This document shows, piece after piece, positions 8,871 to 17,346 of a stretch of 64,000 nt of DNA (positions are counted from its first letter, which is position 1; each line of letters begins with the position of its first letter). Under the pieces are notes generated by a model. The model made no database searches and had not been told where the DNA came from. It was given only the letters and a program-made list of their open reading frames with translations. The stretch covers positions 53,807 through 117,806 of the forward strand of contig MPOS01000036.1 in the NCBI GenBank assembly GCA_001896555.1. The letters are read 5' to 3'. This stretch comes from Candidatus Phosphitivorax anaerolimi. Lineage in GTDB: Bacteria; Desulfobacterota; Desulfomonilia; UBA1062. Made by a program: the position numbers and the translations under genes.

Positions 8871-9579
8871 TCCCTACCAGATCATTATCATGCGGCCCAC
8901 AGGCGAAAGAGCGGTGATGACCATACGATCATTCTGGGTCAGGGTATTTCTCAGCGTACTCGTCGCCCTGGCCGTTGTACTCGTTGTCCTGGTCGTGTGG
9001 CTCTCTGGAACCCGGGGGGATCTCGCTGAGGCAGAGAGCACCATAGAAATCCAATCCAGGGAGCTCAAAGACCTGAATCTGCTCCTCACCCACAAGGATG
9101 AGGAGATCATCATGCTCAAGAAGAAGCTCAGCCTGAGCACGATTTACCAGCCTCTCCCCGAGCCGGGGGAACCTCCGGCGGCCCCTCGGGAGGAAGCCCG
9201 GGTTGAAGCCCCTGCTGCAGAGGTCCTTCCCCCCATCGCAGGGATAAAAGATCTCGCCCTGTCCGGCGGTGAGCTGAGTTTCAAGGTGGAGAATGTCCGC
9301 CCCTTAAGCGAGGGTGCTGCAAGGGGGCGTCTCTTTATCGTGTTCAGAAAGCAGGATTCAGAGGTCTGCCACCCGATGGTCAAGATGCAGGACGGCATTC
9401 CGGTGGAGACGAACAGGGGCCTCCCCTTCACGATACGCAACTTCAAGCCCATGAATGTGCCCGTTCCTCCGGACATGTCCGACTGGGAAAGCGTGGTCTT
9501 CTATATCTTCGACGACCAGGGCAGAATGAGACTTTCCATGCCCCTGGACAAAAAGCAGATATATCAGGAAACTCAATGA
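8857..9579 (+). CDS. Membrane-anchored coiled-coil protein of unknown function
   Basis: 240 aa. A short basic N-terminus and one strong transmembrane helix (about residues 27-50, VRVFLSVLVALAVVLVVLVV) are followed by a heptad-like coiled coil (about 55-92, ending MLKKKL). A Pro/Ala/Glu linker leads to a periplasmic beta-rich domain (about 130-235) with GELSFKVENVRPLSEG and SVVFYIFDDQGRMRLS. I recognise no catalytic motif. Position is the best clue: it overlaps the YkuD gene by 14 bases and ends 2 bases before the M99-type peptidase. A role as inner-membrane scaffold for the two peptidoglycan enzymes is inference, analogous in placement but not visibly in sequence to Csd5. Confidence 0.75.
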   Translation: MKTRDPYQIIIMRPTGERAVMTIRSFWVRVFLSVLVALAVVLVVLVVWLSGTRGDLAEAESTIEIQSRELKDLNLLLTHKDEEIIMLKKKLSLSTIYQPLPEPGEPPAAPREEARVEAPAAEVLPPIAGIKDLALSGGELSFKVENVRPLSEGAARGRLFIVFRKQDSEVCHPMVKMQDGIPVETNRGLPFTIRNFKPMNVPVPPDMSDWESVVFYIFDDQGRMRLSMPLDKKQIYQETQ

Positions 9580-9580
9580 C

Positions 9581-11017
9581 ATGACCTGTCGTGCGAAGGC
9601 AATCCTCGCGGCGGTTTCCATTTCCCTGCTTCCCCTGATGGTACACGGGGCGCTGACCCACGAGGTCTTTTTCCAGGGTACGGATCATTGTCTGGATGTA
9701 TACCGCATCTTTGGGGAGGAGCCGGGGCCCACGCTCATGATTATGGGAGGAATCCAAGGGGATGAGCCGGGCGGTTATCTCGCCGCAGACCTCTATGCGG
9801 ATATGAGCCTCAAACGGGGGAACCTCATCGTTGTCCCCCGGGCCAACCTCTATTCCATCATGATGAACAAGCGTGCGCCCAACGGGGATATGAACCGCAA
9901 ATTTGCTGAGGCACAACCTTTTGATCCGGACAGCGAGGTAGTGAAGAAGATCAAGGAGTTCATGAACGAGGCCGACTACTTTCTCAACCTTCATGACGGC
10001 TCAGGCTTCTATCATCCCGATTATATAGACGATATGCGCAACCCCAAGCGCTTCGGCCAGTGCATCATCACGGATACGGATCGATACCTGGCTCCCAGCG
10101 GGGAGACATACGACCTCCAGGGAATGGCCGAACGGGTCATCGCTCAGGTCAATGCTGCCATTCATGAAAAGGGATATCATTTTCACTACAACAATCACCG
10201 GACCTCTGCCACGGACAGCATCCACAAGGAGCAGCGCAAGTCCGCCACCTACTACATGCTCACCAAGCTCCACAAGCCGGCCTTTGCCAGCGAGACGTCA
10301 AAGTCGATCAAGGATTTCCGCGACCGGGTGGTCTTCCAGACCATGGTGGTGAACGCCTTCATGAAGGAGTTCGGAATCATTCCGGCGCAACCGAGCATCT
10401 ACATCGAGCCGCCCAAGATGGAGTATGCCCTCATTTCTCTGAACAACGGGCCTCCCATTGCCGTCCGCGATCAGGAGCAGCTCGTGATCAATCAGGGGGA
10501 CACAATCCGGGTCACCGACATCAAGTCGAACTACAGACGGGGTGTCGTGGCGGACATAAAACGCTACGGAAACATCAACGACACCGGCAGAGAGCTGGCA
10601 ATCACGGAGTCCACCACCATTGAAATCAGGAAGGACATGTTCCCCTGCGGACAGGTTTTTGTAGAGGTCATGCCGCCCGTCCAAAATACATGGTTGATCG
10701 TGGAGGCAAACGGTGTATGCTATGCGCTGGAGCCGGAGGAAAGCCTGAGCGTAGAGAAGGGGACCGTCCTCGTGATCAAAGAGCTGATATACCGGGGAAG
10801 CACCAACCACGGGTTCGTCGTGAACTTCAAGGGCTTTGTGTCGAACTGGAACGACAACACCGGCGAAGACCGGGGGTATGAGATTCATACCGGAAGGCTT
10901 TTGGACAGATATGCCGAACCCGGCGGCACAGGAACAGACCGATACCGGATATCCGTCATGCATCATTACACCCCGGTAGTGAACTTCTATGTGGACCTGA
11001 AAGCAAGCAGACCGTGA
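9581..11017 (+). CDS. M99-family (Csd4/Pgp1-like) zinc D,L-carboxypeptidase
   Basis: 478 aa with an N-terminal signal peptide (about 1-24). The metal site has the diagnostic M99 variation on M14: GGIQGDEPGG supplies Gln59 and Glu62 in place of the usual His/Glu. NLHDGSG supplies His138, 79 residues later. This is the Gln/Glu/His arrangement of Helicobacter Csd4, whose spacing is very similar. NGDMNRKF (substrate-binding Asn/Arg) and FASETSKS (probable catalytic Glu) also fit. Csd4 and Pgp1 remove D-Ala-side residues from tripeptide crosslink remnants and set helical shape. The C-terminal 200 residues are beta-rich accessory domains. Overlaps tsaD by 4 bases. Confidence 0.85.
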   Translation: MTCRAKAILAAVSISLLPLMVHGALTHEVFFQGTDHCLDVYRIFGEEPGPTLMIMGGIQGDEPGGYLAADLYADMSLKRGNLIVVPRANLYSIMMNKRAPNGDMNRKFAEAQPFDPDSEVVKKIKEFMNEADYFLNLHDGSGFYHPDYIDDMRNPKRFGQCIITDTDRYLAPSGETYDLQGMAERVIAQVNAAIHEKGYHFHYNNHRTSATDSIHKEQRKSATYYMLTKLHKPAFASETSKSIKDFRDRVVFQTMVVNAFMKEFGIIPAQPSIYIEPPKMEYALISLNNGPPIAVRDQEQLVINQGDTIRVTDIKSNYRRGVVADIKRYGNINDTGRELAITESTTIEIRKDMFPCGQVFVEVMPPVQNTWLIVEANGVCYALEPEESLSVEKGTVLVIKELIYRGSTNHGFVVNFKGFVSNWNDNTGEDRGYEIHTGRLLDRYAEPGGTGTDRYRISVMHHYTPVVNFYVDLKASRP

Positions 11018-12069
11018 ACATCCTTGCCATAGAAACATCGTGCGATGAGACCGCGGCAGCCGTGGTCACCGATGCCGGGGCTATCCTCTCCAATATCGTT
11101 GCAAGCCAGATCAAGGACCACGCAGCCTTCGGCGGGGTCGTGCCGGAGATTGCGTCCCGCCGTCATGCCGAGCTCATCGAGCCCGTAGTGCGGGAGGCCC
11201 TCCACGGGGCGGATCTATCGACCGGCGACCTGGGCGCCGTGGCGGTTACCTGCGGGCCGGGGCTCGTGGGGGCCCTTTTGGTGGGGATTTCGTATGCCAA
11301 GGCCCTTGCCTACGGGCTCGATATCCCTCTGTGCGGCGTCAATCACCTGGAAGGTCACCTGAGCGCCGCACAGATCGGTCATGAAGTGTCCTATCCCCAC
11401 ATCGGCATGGTCGTGTCCGGGGGGCACACCTCGCTCTACCGGGTGACGTCGCCTTCTTCCATCACACCTATCGGGCAGACCCTTGACGACGCAGCGGGAG
11501 AGGCCTTCGACAAGGTGGCCAAGCTCCTCTACCTGGGTTATCCCGGCGGGGTGGTCATCGAGAGGATAAGCCAGGGCGTCGATTCCCATGCCATCGAATT
11601 TCCCCGGCCTCTCATGAACGAGAGGACCTATGACTTCAGTTTTTCCGGACTCAAGACCGCGGTGCTCAACCGTGTGCTCAAGGAAGGGATCTTCGAGGAC
11701 ATGGACCTCACCTTCTCCGGGCTGCCCGTGAAGAAGACCCCCAGGCCTGGCAAGGAAGACCTGGTGCCGAAGATCGCCGCATCCTTCCAGCAGGCTGTGG
11801 TGGACGTTCTGGTGGAGAAGTCCTTCAGGGCCGCGGCTGATCATCACATGGACCTCCTGGTGGTGACCGGCGGGGTGGCGAGCAACACCCTTCTGAGGGA
11901 ATCCCTGAAGCGCAGATCCGAGGAAACCGGAATCAGGCTCATCATCCCGGAGAGGAAATACTGTACCGACAATGCCGCCATGATCGGAATCGCCGGCATC
12001 CGGCACATCAGCGAAGGCCGGTTCGCCTCCCTGGATCTCAACGCCGTTTCCCGGTGGACATGGGAATGA
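11014..12069 (+). CDS. tsaD: tRNA N6-adenosine threonylcarbamoyltransferase
   Basis: 351 aa. Catalytic subunit of the t6A machinery that transfers threonylcarbamoyl to A37 of ANN-decoding tRNAs. Visible: the ASKHA start NILAIETSCDETAAAVV, the metal-binding NHLEGHL (H-x3-H, about residues 109-115), SGGHTSLY, DDAAGEAFDKVAKLL, FSGLKTAV, and the C-terminal TGGVASN and CTDNAAMI phosphate/metal segments. GTG start overlapping the previous stop. Length is normal. Confidence 0.97.
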   Translation: MNILAIETSCDETAAAVVTDAGAILSNIVASQIKDHAAFGGVVPEIASRRHAELIEPVVREALHGADLSTGDLGAVAVTCGPGLVGALLVGISYAKALAYGLDIPLCGVNHLEGHLSAAQIGHEVSYPHIGMVVSGGHTSLYRVTSPSSITPIGQTLDDAAGEAFDKVAKLLYLGYPGGVVIERISQGVDSHAIEFPRPLMNERTYDFSFSGLKTAVLNRVLKEGIFEDMDLTFSGLPVKKTPRPGKEDLVPKIAASFQQAVVDVLVEKSFRAAADHHMDLLVVTGGVASNTLLRESLKRRSEETGIRLIIPERKYCTDNAAMIGIAGIRHISEGRFASLDLNAVSRWTWE

Positions 12070-12860
12070 GACCGAAACCCTCTCTGGGACAGAATTTTTT
12101 GAAAAATCCGGGCATCGCGGAGAAGATCGCCGCGTTTTCCGGGGTGGAACAGGGGGACACGGTCCTGGAGATCGGCCCGGGGAAAGGCGCGCTCACAGGA
12201 GCGCTTCTGAAGGTCGCTTCCCGTATCGTGGCCGTTGAAAAGGATGATGAGCTCTTCGAGCTGCTCAAGAAACAGTTTTCAGACGAGCCGAGACTCACCC
12301 TGGTGCACGGAGATGTGCTCGATCTGGATATGAGCACGCTCATCTCCCCGGGGACCAAAGTGGTGGCGAACCTGCCGTACAACATCGCCACCCGGGTGAT
12401 CCTGCGCCTGGCCGAGGTGTCACCTCCGCCCGCCACGGTGGTGGTCATGGTCCAGAAGGAGGTAGCCGAGAGGATATGCGCGCCCGTGGGCCACAGCGAA
12501 TACTCGGCGCTCACGGTGCTGCTTTCCGGCGTCTTTCTCTGCGATCCGGGCTTCGTAGTCGGTCCGAAGAATTTCTTTCCCGAGCCCAAGGTGGATTCCC
12601 GGGTGATCAGGCTCGTTCCCAGGCAGAACCCCTTGCCGCCTTCGGAGCGGGAAGCATACCAGAGGGTGGTTCTGTGCTCGTTTGCCCAGAGGAGAAAAAT
12701 GCTCAGGAACTCATTGCTGGGCCTCCCCGGTATCACGAAGCAGGGGCTTTCCGATCTGGCCCGTCTGGCGGACATCGACATGCAGAAGAGGCCCCAGGAT
12801 CTCTCCTGGGAGGAGTACGCACGGCTGGGCCGGGCGTATCGTCAAATTATCACCTCCTGA
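12066..12860 (+). CDS. rsmA: 16S rRNA dimethyladenosine transferase (KsgA)
   Basis: About 264 aa. Dimethylates A1518 and A1519 of 16S rRNA during late 30S assembly. RPKPSLGQNFLKNPGIAEKI at the N-terminus, the SAM motif VLEIGPGKGALTG, and NLPYNIATRVI (the NLPY catalytic motif) are diagnostic. FAQRRKMLRNSL in the C-terminal domain is also typical. The ATG at 12066 overlaps the tsaD stop (ATGA); GTG 12054 and ATG 12060 are in frame and possible. This is the last gene of the long forward run. Confidence 0.96.
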   Translation: MRPKPSLGQNFLKNPGIAEKIAAFSGVEQGDTVLEIGPGKGALTGALLKVASRIVAVEKDDELFELLKKQFSDEPRLTLVHGDVLDLDMSTLISPGTKVVANLPYNIATRVILRLAEVSPPPATVVVMVQKEVAERICAPVGHSEYSALTVLLSGVFLCDPGFVVGPKNFFPEPKVDSRVIRLVPRQNPLPPSEREAYQRVVLCSFAQRRKMLRNSLLGLPGITKQGLSDLARLADIDMQKRPQDLSWEEYARLGRAYRQIITS

Positions 12861-12872
12861 ATATCCTCTCAA

Positions 12873-12938
12873 GTTACAGATTACAAACCGGATTACAATT
12901 CATTGTAACCAGGGTTACCATCCAGTAATCTTTGTAAC
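12873..12938 (+). repeat. Cluster of GATTACAA/TTGTAAC half-sites (candidate activator sites)
   Basis: Upstream of the sigma-54 promoter the sequence carries GTTACAGATTACAA (12873-12886) and GATTACAA (12891-12898). TTGTAAC (12903-12909), GGTTACC (12913-12919) and GTAATCTTTGTAAC (12925-12938) follow. The outer copies are inverted repeats of each other, allowing for 2 extra bases. Distance (about 85-150 bases before the -24 element) suits an upstream activator binding site. Confidence 0.6.
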
Positions 12939-13023
12939 GACAAAAAATGGACGATTCATTCTGATGTACGCTTAACAATAAGAAATAATTAACTAAATAG
13001 TTATTTCGCACTAGTCACGATAT

Positions 13024-13038
13024 TGGCACCCGGATTGC
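13024..13038 (+). promoter_or_regulatory. Sigma-54 (-24/-12) promoter of the subtilase gene
   Basis: TGGCAC (13024-13029), five bases, TTGC (13035-13038) matches the sigma-54 consensus TGGCAC-N5-TTGC exactly. It lies 43 bases before the ATG at 13081, in an otherwise AT-rich intergenic region of 220 bases. rpoN itself is in the window at 58.7-60.0 kb. Confidence 0.75.
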
Positions 13039-13080
13039 CTTGTACTCCGCAGATCGTACAGATCTGGGGGGTATAAGGTT

Positions 13081-14433
13081 ATGAAGTACGCATCAGTTAC
13101 GACATCCGTTTTTCTCGCTCTCGCCTTTTCGTGCCTGTCTGTTTCCGCGGCCGAGTACCGGCAGAACGAGCTCATCGTCAAATTCAAACCGGTCCCGGGA
13201 GCTTCCCACGTCATGGCCTCCGGCAAGGAGAATCGTCCGGTCATCATCGCGGTCGACAATGCAAGCGAGGCCTTGGACGAGATGCAGGGCAGGAGCGATG
13301 TAGAGTATGTGGAGCCGAACTACGTCATCGAGGCCGAGGATATTCCGGCCGACTGGCCCTATGATGCTGCCCAGTGGAGCGCACTTGAGCTTCCGGAGGC
13401 GTGGGATATCCTGGATCAGCATGGACCGGGCCACCGGGTCGTCATTGCCGTGGTCGACTCCGGGGTCGATGCCGCTCATCCTGATCTCCAGGGGATCCTG
13501 GCTCCTGGTTACGATTTTGCGAACAACGACGGGGTTCCCGAGGACGATGCCGGGCACGGCACCAAGGTGTGCGGGATCATCGGGGCCCTGGGCGGCAACG
13601 GGATCGGGGTCGCCGGAGTGGCCTGGAACATCGATATTGAGATCATGCCGCTCAAGTTCATGAAAAACAACGGCGGCAAGACCACAGGCAGTCTCTCGGA
13701 TGCGGTCAGCGCCATCTATCACGCAGTGGACAACGGCGCGGACATCATCAATGCAAGCTGGGGCTTCTATTCATACTCCCATTCGCTTTCCGATGCGATC
13801 CGTTACGCTCAGGACCATGGGGTCATGTTCATCTGCTCGGCAGGGAACAAGGGTCAGGACAACGACACGAACGGCCATTATCCCTCGAACTACCCCCATG
13901 AGAATGTCATAGCGGTGGCCGCCATGAACAGCTTCGGAGAGATCGCGAGCTTTTCCAACTACGGGATCACCACCGTGGACATTGCCGCGCCCGGAGTTGG
14001 AATCTGTACAACCGACAAAAACGGCGGATATTCCACCTACTCGTCCGGAACCTCGTTTGCCACGCCCTTTGTCACGTCGGTTGCCGCCATGGTGCGATAC
14101 CTGTCTCCCGGGCTCGGAGTGACGGATGTCAGGAGCATTCTCCTGGACTCGGTGATCGCGGGAGAGAGGCTCTATTTCCAGAACATCGCCTCCGGCGGCT
14201 GCATCAACGCCTACCAGGCCCTGCTTTCCGAGGCCCAGTATGACGCCTCGGCAAAGACCTCTGCACCGGGGGCAAATGAGGACGGCGATGCCGCGGTCGC
14301 GAGTGGTGAAGATGGTGGAGGCGGGGGCTGCCTGATTGATTCCGGACGGAATCCCGGCAACCCGCTCGGCCTCTTGATAATCTTCAGTCTGACGGTGCTT
14401 TTCCGGATGCCGTTTATGCGGCGTTCGGGATAA
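13081..14433 (+). CDS. Secreted subtilisin-family serine protease with C-terminal sorting-type tail
   Basis: 450 aa. Signal peptide (about 1-23, ending SVSAAEY); an inhibitor-I9-like propeptide region (about 24-90, with VEYVEPNYVIEAED just before the mature part). The peptidase S8 domain has the full triad: Asp in VVDSGVDAAHPDL, His in DDAGHGTKVCGI, Ser in SSGTSFATP; the oxyanion Asn is in SAGNKG. The last 40 residues are a tripartite tail: GGGGGC, then a hydrophobic segment (NPLGLLIIFSLTVLF), then a basic end (RMPFMRRSG). This is the layout of MYXO-CTERM/GlyGly-CTERM-like sorting signals, so processing at the Gly-Cys and surface anchoring are likely but inferred. Transcribed from the sigma-54 promoter. 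Confidence 0.9.
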   Translation: MKYASVTTSVFLALAFSCLSVSAAEYRQNELIVKFKPVPGASHVMASGKENRPVIIAVDNASEALDEMQGRSDVEYVEPNYVIEAEDIPADWPYDAAQWSALELPEAWDILDQHGPGHRVVIAVVDSGVDAAHPDLQGILAPGYDFANNDGVPEDDAGHGTKVCGIIGALGGNGIGVAGVAWNIDIEIMPLKFMKNNGGKTTGSLSDAVSAIYHAVDNGADIINASWGFYSYSHSLSDAIRYAQDHGVMFICSAGNKGQDNDTNGHYPSNYPHENVIAVAAMNSFGEIASFSNYGITTVDIAAPGVGICTTDKNGGYSTYSSGTSFATPFVTSVAAMVRYLSPGLGVTDVRSILLDSVIAGERLYFQNIASGGCINAYQALLSEAQYDASAKTSAPGANEDGDAAVASGEDGGGGGCLIDSGRNPGNPLGLLIIFSLTVLFRMPFMRRSG

Positions 14434-14444
14434 CCTATACCCCC

Positions 14445-14466
14445 GCCCCCCTTGAAAAAGGGGGGC
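14445..14466 (+). terminator. Rho-independent terminator after the subtilase gene
   Basis: A perfect 9-bp stem: GCCCCCCTT (14445-14453), tetraloop GAAA, AAGGGGGGC (14458-14466), with a T-run about 10 bases downstream. It sits between the convergent subtilase and thiolase genes; the T-run favours forward-strand termination. Confidence 0.65.
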
Positions 14467-14484
14467 ACCCCTTCATTTTTTTGC

Positions 14485-15774
14485 CTACATCGCCTCGATG
14501 GACATCGCCATGCCCATGCCGCCTCCGATGCACAGGCTCGCCATGCCGAGCTCGACATTTCTCCGCCTCATCTCATGGATGAGGGCCGCGATGATCCTGG
14601 CGCCCGTAGCGCCGATGGCGTGCCCGATGGAGATGCCGGAGCCGTTGACGTTGGTGATGCTCTCATCGATGCCCAACTCCCTCATGCAGGCAATGGCCTG
14701 CGATGCAAAGGCCTCGTTCAGTTCGAAGAGACCGTAATCCTTAATGCTTGTCCCTGTCGTTCTGAGGAGCTTGCGAACCGCGGGGATGGGGCCGAGACCC
14801 ATATAGGCGGGGTCGATGCCGCCGGAAGCGTAGCCCTTGATCCGGGCCAGGGGCTTCAGACCGAGCTCTTTTGCCTTTTTCTCGCTCATGACCAGGCACG
14901 CCGCAGCACCGTCGTTGATGCCGGATGCGTTGCCTGCAGTGACCGTCCCGTCCTTCTTGAATACAGTGGGGAGCTTGGCCATCTTCTCCAGGGTGGTGTC
15001 CATGGGGCGCTCGTCCGTATCGAATACAATGGGATCGCCCTTTCTCTGGGGAATTACCACCGGAACGATTTCGTCCTTGAAGATCCCCTTGGCAATGGCC
15101 GCCCGTGCGCGCGAGTGCGACTCGAACCCGAGCCTGTCCTGCTCCTCGCGGCTGATTCCGTAGAGGGATGCGATGTTCTCGGCGGTGATGCCCATGTGGT
15201 ATCCGTAGAAGATCTCGTAGAGGCCGTCGAATACCATGAGGTCAACGGTCTTGCCATAGGGCATGTCCATGCGGTAGCCCCAGCGTGCTGCAGGCAGCGC
15301 GATGGGCACGTTGCTCATGTTCTCCATGCCGCCGGCGACCACAACCTCGTTGTCTCCGGCCATGATGGACGACGCAGCAAGGGCGATGGCCTTCAGCCCC
15401 GAAGCGCAGACCTTGTTGATAGTGAAGGCCGGGGTCTCCTTGGGGAGGCCGGCGCGGATCATGGCCTGCCGTCCGGGGTTCTGCCCCTGGCCTGCCTGGA
15501 GCACGTTGCCCATGATGACCTCGTCGATCGCGATGCCCATATTCCCCTCGGGCCAGTTCCGGTATTCCTTTTCAACCGGCGCGATCTCTTCTTTCTTGAG
15601 AAGGTTCGGCTGCTCGCTGCGGATGATCTCAGGCACCTCGGGTTTGAGCCCGGCAGAAAGCAGGACCTCCCGGATCACGAGCGCTCCCAGGTCTTTTGTC
15701 TCTACGCCTTTGAGGGTCCCGCCAAAGGAACCCACGGCGGTGCGCTTTGCGCTTACGATAACCACATTATTCAT
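14485..15774 (-). CDS. Acetyl-CoA acyltransferase (thiolase)
   Basis: 429 aa. Condensing/degradative thiolase of the acetyl-CoA C-acetyltransferase type. Catalytic residues: nucleophile Cys in [12 protein letters not shown], His in [13 protein letters not shown], second Cys in [14 protein letters not shown]; also NEAFASQA and [12 protein letters not shown]. Compared with the usual ~390 aa enzyme there is an extra stretch of about 30-35 residues near the N-terminus (around [21 protein letters not shown]) between the first helix and [20 protein letters not shown]. Start: ATG 15774 with AGGAGG upstream; the longer open frame to 15885 is not needed. Substrate length cannot be read from sequence. 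Confidence 0.93.
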   Translation of the reverse strand: MNNVVIVSAKRTAVGSFGGTLKGVETKDLGALVIREVLLSAGLKPEVPEIIRSEQPNLLKKEEIAPVEKEYRNWPEGNMGIAIDEVIMGNVLQAGQGQNPGRQAMIRAGLPKETPAFTINKVCASGLKAIALAASSIMAGDNEVVVAGGMENMSNVPIALPAARWGYRMDMPYGKTVDLMVFDGLYEIFYGYHMGITAENIASLYGISREEQDRLGFESHSRARAAIAKGIFKDEIVPVVIPQRKGDPIVFDTDERPMDTTLEKMAKLPTVFKKDGTVTAGNASGINDGAAACLVMSEKKAKELGLKPLARIKGYASGGIDPAYMGLGPIPAVRKLLRTTGTSIKDYGLFELNEAFASQAIACMRELGIDESITNVNGSGISIGHAIGATGARIIAALIHEMRRRNVELGMASLCIGGGMGMAMSIEAM

Positions 15775-15823
15775 AACGCCTCCTTGTGTGGGTTGATTTC
15801 CTTCTTGATTTGCTGCAGGGCTC

Positions 15824-15852
15824 ACTATTTCACAATAGGGGGAGGTTGGCAA
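15824..15852 (-). promoter_or_regulatory. Candidate thiolase promoter with overlapping inverted repeat
   Basis: Reverse strand TTGCCA (15852-15847), 17 bases, AATAGT (15829-15824). The -10 overlaps the inverted repeat CTATT-TCAC-AATAG (15825-15838), a possible operator. Confidence 0.45.
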
Positions 15853-15898
15853 CAGAGAAAGAGGGTTATGGAGCGAATCCTCCAAGCATTCCCCCGGC

Positions 15899-15927
15899 TT
15901 GATTCACCTGTGACTTCAGTGTAATCT
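15899..15927 (+). promoter_or_regulatory. Candidate promoter for xerC-hslVU, implying a near-leaderless mRNA
   Basis: TTGATT (15899-15904), 17 bases, TAATCT (15922-15927). The xerC ATG is at 15935, and no Shine-Dalgarno lies before it. Confidence 0.4.
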
Positions 15928-15934
15928 AAATCAT

Positions 15935-16822
15935 ATGAAAATCGACCTCCATGCCCTCCTGAATCAATACCAGCTCTTTCTCCTGGACCAGAAAGGACTG
16001 TCTCCGGAGACCTACCGGGCATATGTGAACGATATCCGGGATCTGCTTTCGTTTCTCGACAGCCGCTCGATCCAGATTCCCGACCGGCTGACTGTGAGGT
16101 CCTACATGCTCAGGCTCCACACCCGGTACAGCCGTTCAAGCATCAACCGGAAGCTCAGCTCCATAAAAGGCTTTTTCGACTTCGCCATGGCCAGAACCGG
16201 CCTGGCCGTGAATCCGTTTGCCCATGTGCGCTCCCTGAAAAAACAGGAGACCCTGCCGAAAAATTTGAGTCCGGAAGAGATTGCAGACCTCATCGACGGC
16301 ACCCCCGATCTCAGGGACCGGGCAATTTTGGAGCTATTCTACTCCACAGGCATCAGGGTATCCGAGATGGAGGCTATGGACTGCCGGGACATCGACAGCG
16401 ATTCGGGTTTCATCCTGGTTACGGGGAAGGGTTCGAAACAGCGGAAGGTCCCGATCGGAAAGAGGGCCTTGTCGGCTGTCTTCGAATATCTGAAATGCAG
16501 GGGGATAGACGACCCTCTGTACAGCAGCCAGCCCCTCTTCCTCAACAAGAGGGGCACGAGGCTCGGTTCGAGGAGCATTCGCCGCACCGTGGATCAGTGG
16601 TCGAGGAGAGCGGCTGTGAGCCGGCGTGTGAGCCCCCACGTCATCCGCCACACCTTTGCCACCCACATGCTCGATGCCGGCGCCGACTTGCGCGCCATCC
16701 AGGAGATGCTCGGTCATGCAAGCCTTTCCACCACCCAGCGGTATACCCACTTAACTCTGGACAAACTCATGGATGTATATGATAAGGCTCATCCGAAGGC
16801 AAAGGAGGATGAATGGAAATGA
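15935..16822 (+). CDS. xerC: Tyrosine recombinase XerC/D family
   Basis: 295 aa, the usual Xer length. N-terminal SAM-like core-binding domain (about 5-85), then the catalytic domain. All active-site residues are present: Arg in STGIRVSEM, Lys in [12 protein letters not shown], His-x-x-Arg in [14 protein letters not shown], His in [12 protein letters not shown], and nucleophile Tyr in QRYTHL. Xer recombinases resolve chromosome dimers at dif. The xerC-hslV-hslU order matches codV-clpQ-clpY of Bacillus, supporting a housekeeping recombinase rather than an integrase of a mobile element. Overlaps hslV. Confidence 0.93.
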   Translation: MKIDLHALLNQYQLFLLDQKGLSPETYRAYVNDIRDLLSFLDSRSIQIPDRLTVRSYMLRLHTRYSRSSINRKLSSIKGFFDFAMARTGLAVNPFAHVRSLKKQETLPKNLSPEEIADLIDGTPDLRDRAILELFYSTGIRVSEMEAMDCRDIDSDSGFILVTGKGSKQRKVPIGKRALSAVFEYLKCRGIDDPLYSSQPLFLNKRGTRLGSRSIRRTVDQWSRRAAVSRRVSPHVIRHTFATHMLDAGADLRAIQEMLGHASLSTTQRYTHLTLDKLMDVYDKAHPKAKEDEWK

Positions 16823-17346
16823 GAGGAACAACCGTGCTCTGCGTGCGCAGGGGCACGAACGTGGTGTTGGCTGGAGACGGCCAGGTGACTATGAACAACG
16901 TTGTCCTGAAGGCCAATGCCCGCAAGGTGAGGACGATCTATGAAGACAAGGTGCTGGTGGGGTTTGCCGGGTCAACCTCCGATGCATTCACGCTCTTCGA
17001 GCGTTTCGAGGCCAAGCTCAGGGAGTACCGGGGCAATCTCACCCGAGCAGCGGTGGAAATGGGCAAGGACTGGAGAACCGACCGCATCCTCAGGCGGCTC
17101 GAGGCCTTGATGATCGTTGCCGACGCCGAAAAGACCTTTCTGCTCTCAGGCAGCGGGGACGTTGTTGAGCCCGACGACGACATCTGCGGCATCGGCTCGG
17201 GCGGCCAGTATGCGGTGGCTGCAGCCAAGGCGCTGCTACGCTTCACGGATTTTTCCGCGCGGGAAATCGCGGAAAAGGCCATGGACATCGCCTCCGACAT
17301 CTGCATCTACACAAACAAGAGCCTGGTTTTCGAGGAGCTCTCATGA
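16813..17346 (+). CDS. hslV: ATP-dependent protease proteolytic subunit HslV
   Basis: About 177 aa threonine peptidase of the T1 family; forms the dodecameric core of Hsl[13 protein letters not shown] shows a short propeptide before the catalytic Thr-Thr, as in Thermotoga, instead of Met-Thr-Thr in Escherichia. [32 protein letters not shown] and [11 protein letters not shown] are characteristic. AGGAGG lies 4 bases before ATG 16813; ATG 16819 is also possible. Overlaps both neighbours by a few bases. Confidence 0.96.
   Translation: MEMRGTTVLCVRRGTNVVLAGDGQVTMNNVVLKANARKVRTIYEDKVLVGFAGSTSDAFTLFERFEAKLREYRGNLTRAAVEMGKDWRTDRILRRLEALMIVADAEKTFLLSGSGDVVEPDDDICGIGSGGQYAVAAAKALLRFTDFSAREIAEKAMDIASDICIYTNKSLVFEELS

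Noticed and set aside
14452..15924. 490-codon forward open frame opposite the thiolase
   Set aside because: It is the antisense shadow of a complete thiolase and has no recognisable domain.
15935..16822. Tyrosine recombinase as the integrase of a mobile element
   Set aside because: It is coupled to hslVU in the conserved xerC-hslV-hslU order, with no attachment-site repeats nearby.
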